Positions 25,144 through 25,581 of a stretch of 25,581 nt of DNA are shown here, in pieces. The stretch is from Gemmatimonadota bacterium (GTDB taxonomy: Bacteria; Gemmatimonadota; Gemmatimonadetes; Longimicrobiales; Gaopeijiaceae): NCBI GenBank assembly GCA_026713345.1, contig JAPOOQ010000004.1, forward strand, positions 1 to 25,581, written 5' to 3'. A program made the position numbers and the translations under genes. The notes under the pieces were generated by a model. It ran no database searches and had not been told where the DNA came from. It saw only the letters and a program-made list of their open reading frames with translations. Numbering within the stretch: the first letter of the stretch is position 1; each line of letters starts with the position of its first letter.

Positions 25144-25581
25144 ATGCGAGATTCGGACGCGCGTGGCGCGGACGCCCCCCCCTCGGCGCGGGATGCCCTG
25201 CGGCCGCCGCCACCACCTCGGGACGCGGCTGCCCCGGAAGGCGGCGACGCCCCTCGCGCGAGCGGCGCCCCGGGAAAGTCCCCGCACCCCACCCCGCCAC
25301 CCCCGGCAAGACCCGTTCCCGCACGGCAGGCCGCCCCCCCACCGCCAGAGCGCACGCCCCCACGCGACCGTGCCCCGAGTCCGCCGTCAAAGCCGGTTTC
25401 CGTCCGGGACGGCGCCCCCCCGCCCCCGCCGCCCGTTCCCGCGCCTGACCGAGTTCCCCGTGTGCCGGCCAAGCCTGCTCCAGCGCGTGACACCGCCCCC
25501 CCCCCCCCCCCCACCGCCCAGGGCGCGGCCCCCACCCCGGCGCGCGGACTCGCGCGCACCAGCCACCCGCCCGGCCCCGAC
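25144..25581 (+). CDS. Proline-rich protein of unknown function (N-terminal part, runs off the window)
   Basis: The frame from ATG 25144 is open for 146 codons to the last base, so the gene is incomplete. The visible part is almost entirely low-complexity. Pro-rich blocks alternate with Ala/Arg/Asp-containing spacers (for example PVPARQAAPPPPERTPPRDRAP and PAPDRVPRVPAKPAPARD). No signal peptide, membrane helix or folded domain is seen. Such segments often form a disordered arm or linker preceding a domain, which would lie beyond the window. The codons fit a coding frame only weakly because the sequence is so biased. The ribosome binding site is poor. An antisense Gly-rich frame over the same stretch is considered a shadow. 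Confidence 0.45.
   Translation, partial: MRDSDARGADAPPSARDALRPPPPPRDAAAPEGGDAPRASGAPGKSPHPTPPPPARPVPARQAAPPPPERTPPRDRAPSPPSKPVSVRDGAPPPPPPVPAPDRVPRVPAKPAPARDTAPPPPPTAQGAAPTPARGLARTSHPPGPD
25496..25512. repeat. 17-base poly-C tract inside the proline-rich frame
   Basis: There are 17 consecutive C, read as the end of one Ala codon plus five Pro codons in the proline-rich frame. Loss or gain of one or two bases would shift that frame. The length may also be an assembly or sequencing artefact. Confidence 0.8.

Noticed and set aside
1..25581. CRISPR arrays, tRNA/rRNA genes, insertion sequences, prophage genes
   Set aside because: I looked for regular spaced repeats, tRNA-like cloverleaf ends, transposase motifs and phage structural proteins and saw none. 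The repeats present are paralogous genes, protein repeats or homopolymers.

Overview
The window is GC-rich chromosomal DNA, most likely from a Gemmatimonadota-type bacterium. That assignment is inferred from three things together: very large outer-membrane receptors with a carboxypeptidase-regulatory-like N-terminus, 6-bladed beta-propeller lipoproteins, and duplicated BlaI/M56 regulator pairs. No 16S or other lineage-defining gene is present. I found no rRNA, tRNA, CRISPR array, insertion sequence or phage gene.

Layout. (1) At 257-1517 (+) are endonuclease III (nth) and an HD-domain phosphohydrolase, preceded by a C-tract-rich leader. (2) At 1536-15522 everything lies on the minus strand, bounded by a convergent junction at 1517/1536 and a divergent junction at 15434/15670. 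In transcription order this block holds BlaI-like repressor B, M56 peptidase B and a terminator. Next come BlaI-like repressor A, M56 peptidase A, two beta-propeller lipoproteins and a terminator-like hairpin. It ends with two TonB-dependent-receptor-like proteins. Every functional class in the block is present as an adjacent pair. (3) At 15670-24393 (+) a co-directional run holds a MetS-like micro-protein, carB, a histone-deacetylase-like deacetylase, a CcmH-like protein, an M24 peptidase and priA. Two junctions in it are ATGA overlaps. (4) At 24489-25581 (+) are an HNH nuclease and the start of a proline-rich protein that runs off the window and contains a 17-base C tract.

How the genes may work together. 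The two BlaI/M56 pairs resemble the BlaI-BlaR1/MecI-MecR1 regulators of beta-lactam resistance. In that scheme a membrane metalloprotease relieves repression by a winged-helix repressor. Here no beta-lactamase is present, and neither M56 protein has a penicillin-binding sensor domain. M56-B instead ends in three helical SHOCT-like repeats, and M56-A in a longer helical region with degenerate copies. Both repressor genes have a TTGACA-type promoter overlapped by the same inverted-repeat motif, ACGAY-N5-GTCGT, so cross-regulation is plausible. The first cistrons downstream of M56-A are surface lipoproteins, followed by the receptors. I infer a protease-switched regulon for envelope or nutrient-uptake functions. 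This is the best candidate in the window for an undescribed system. The flanking genes are mostly housekeeping.
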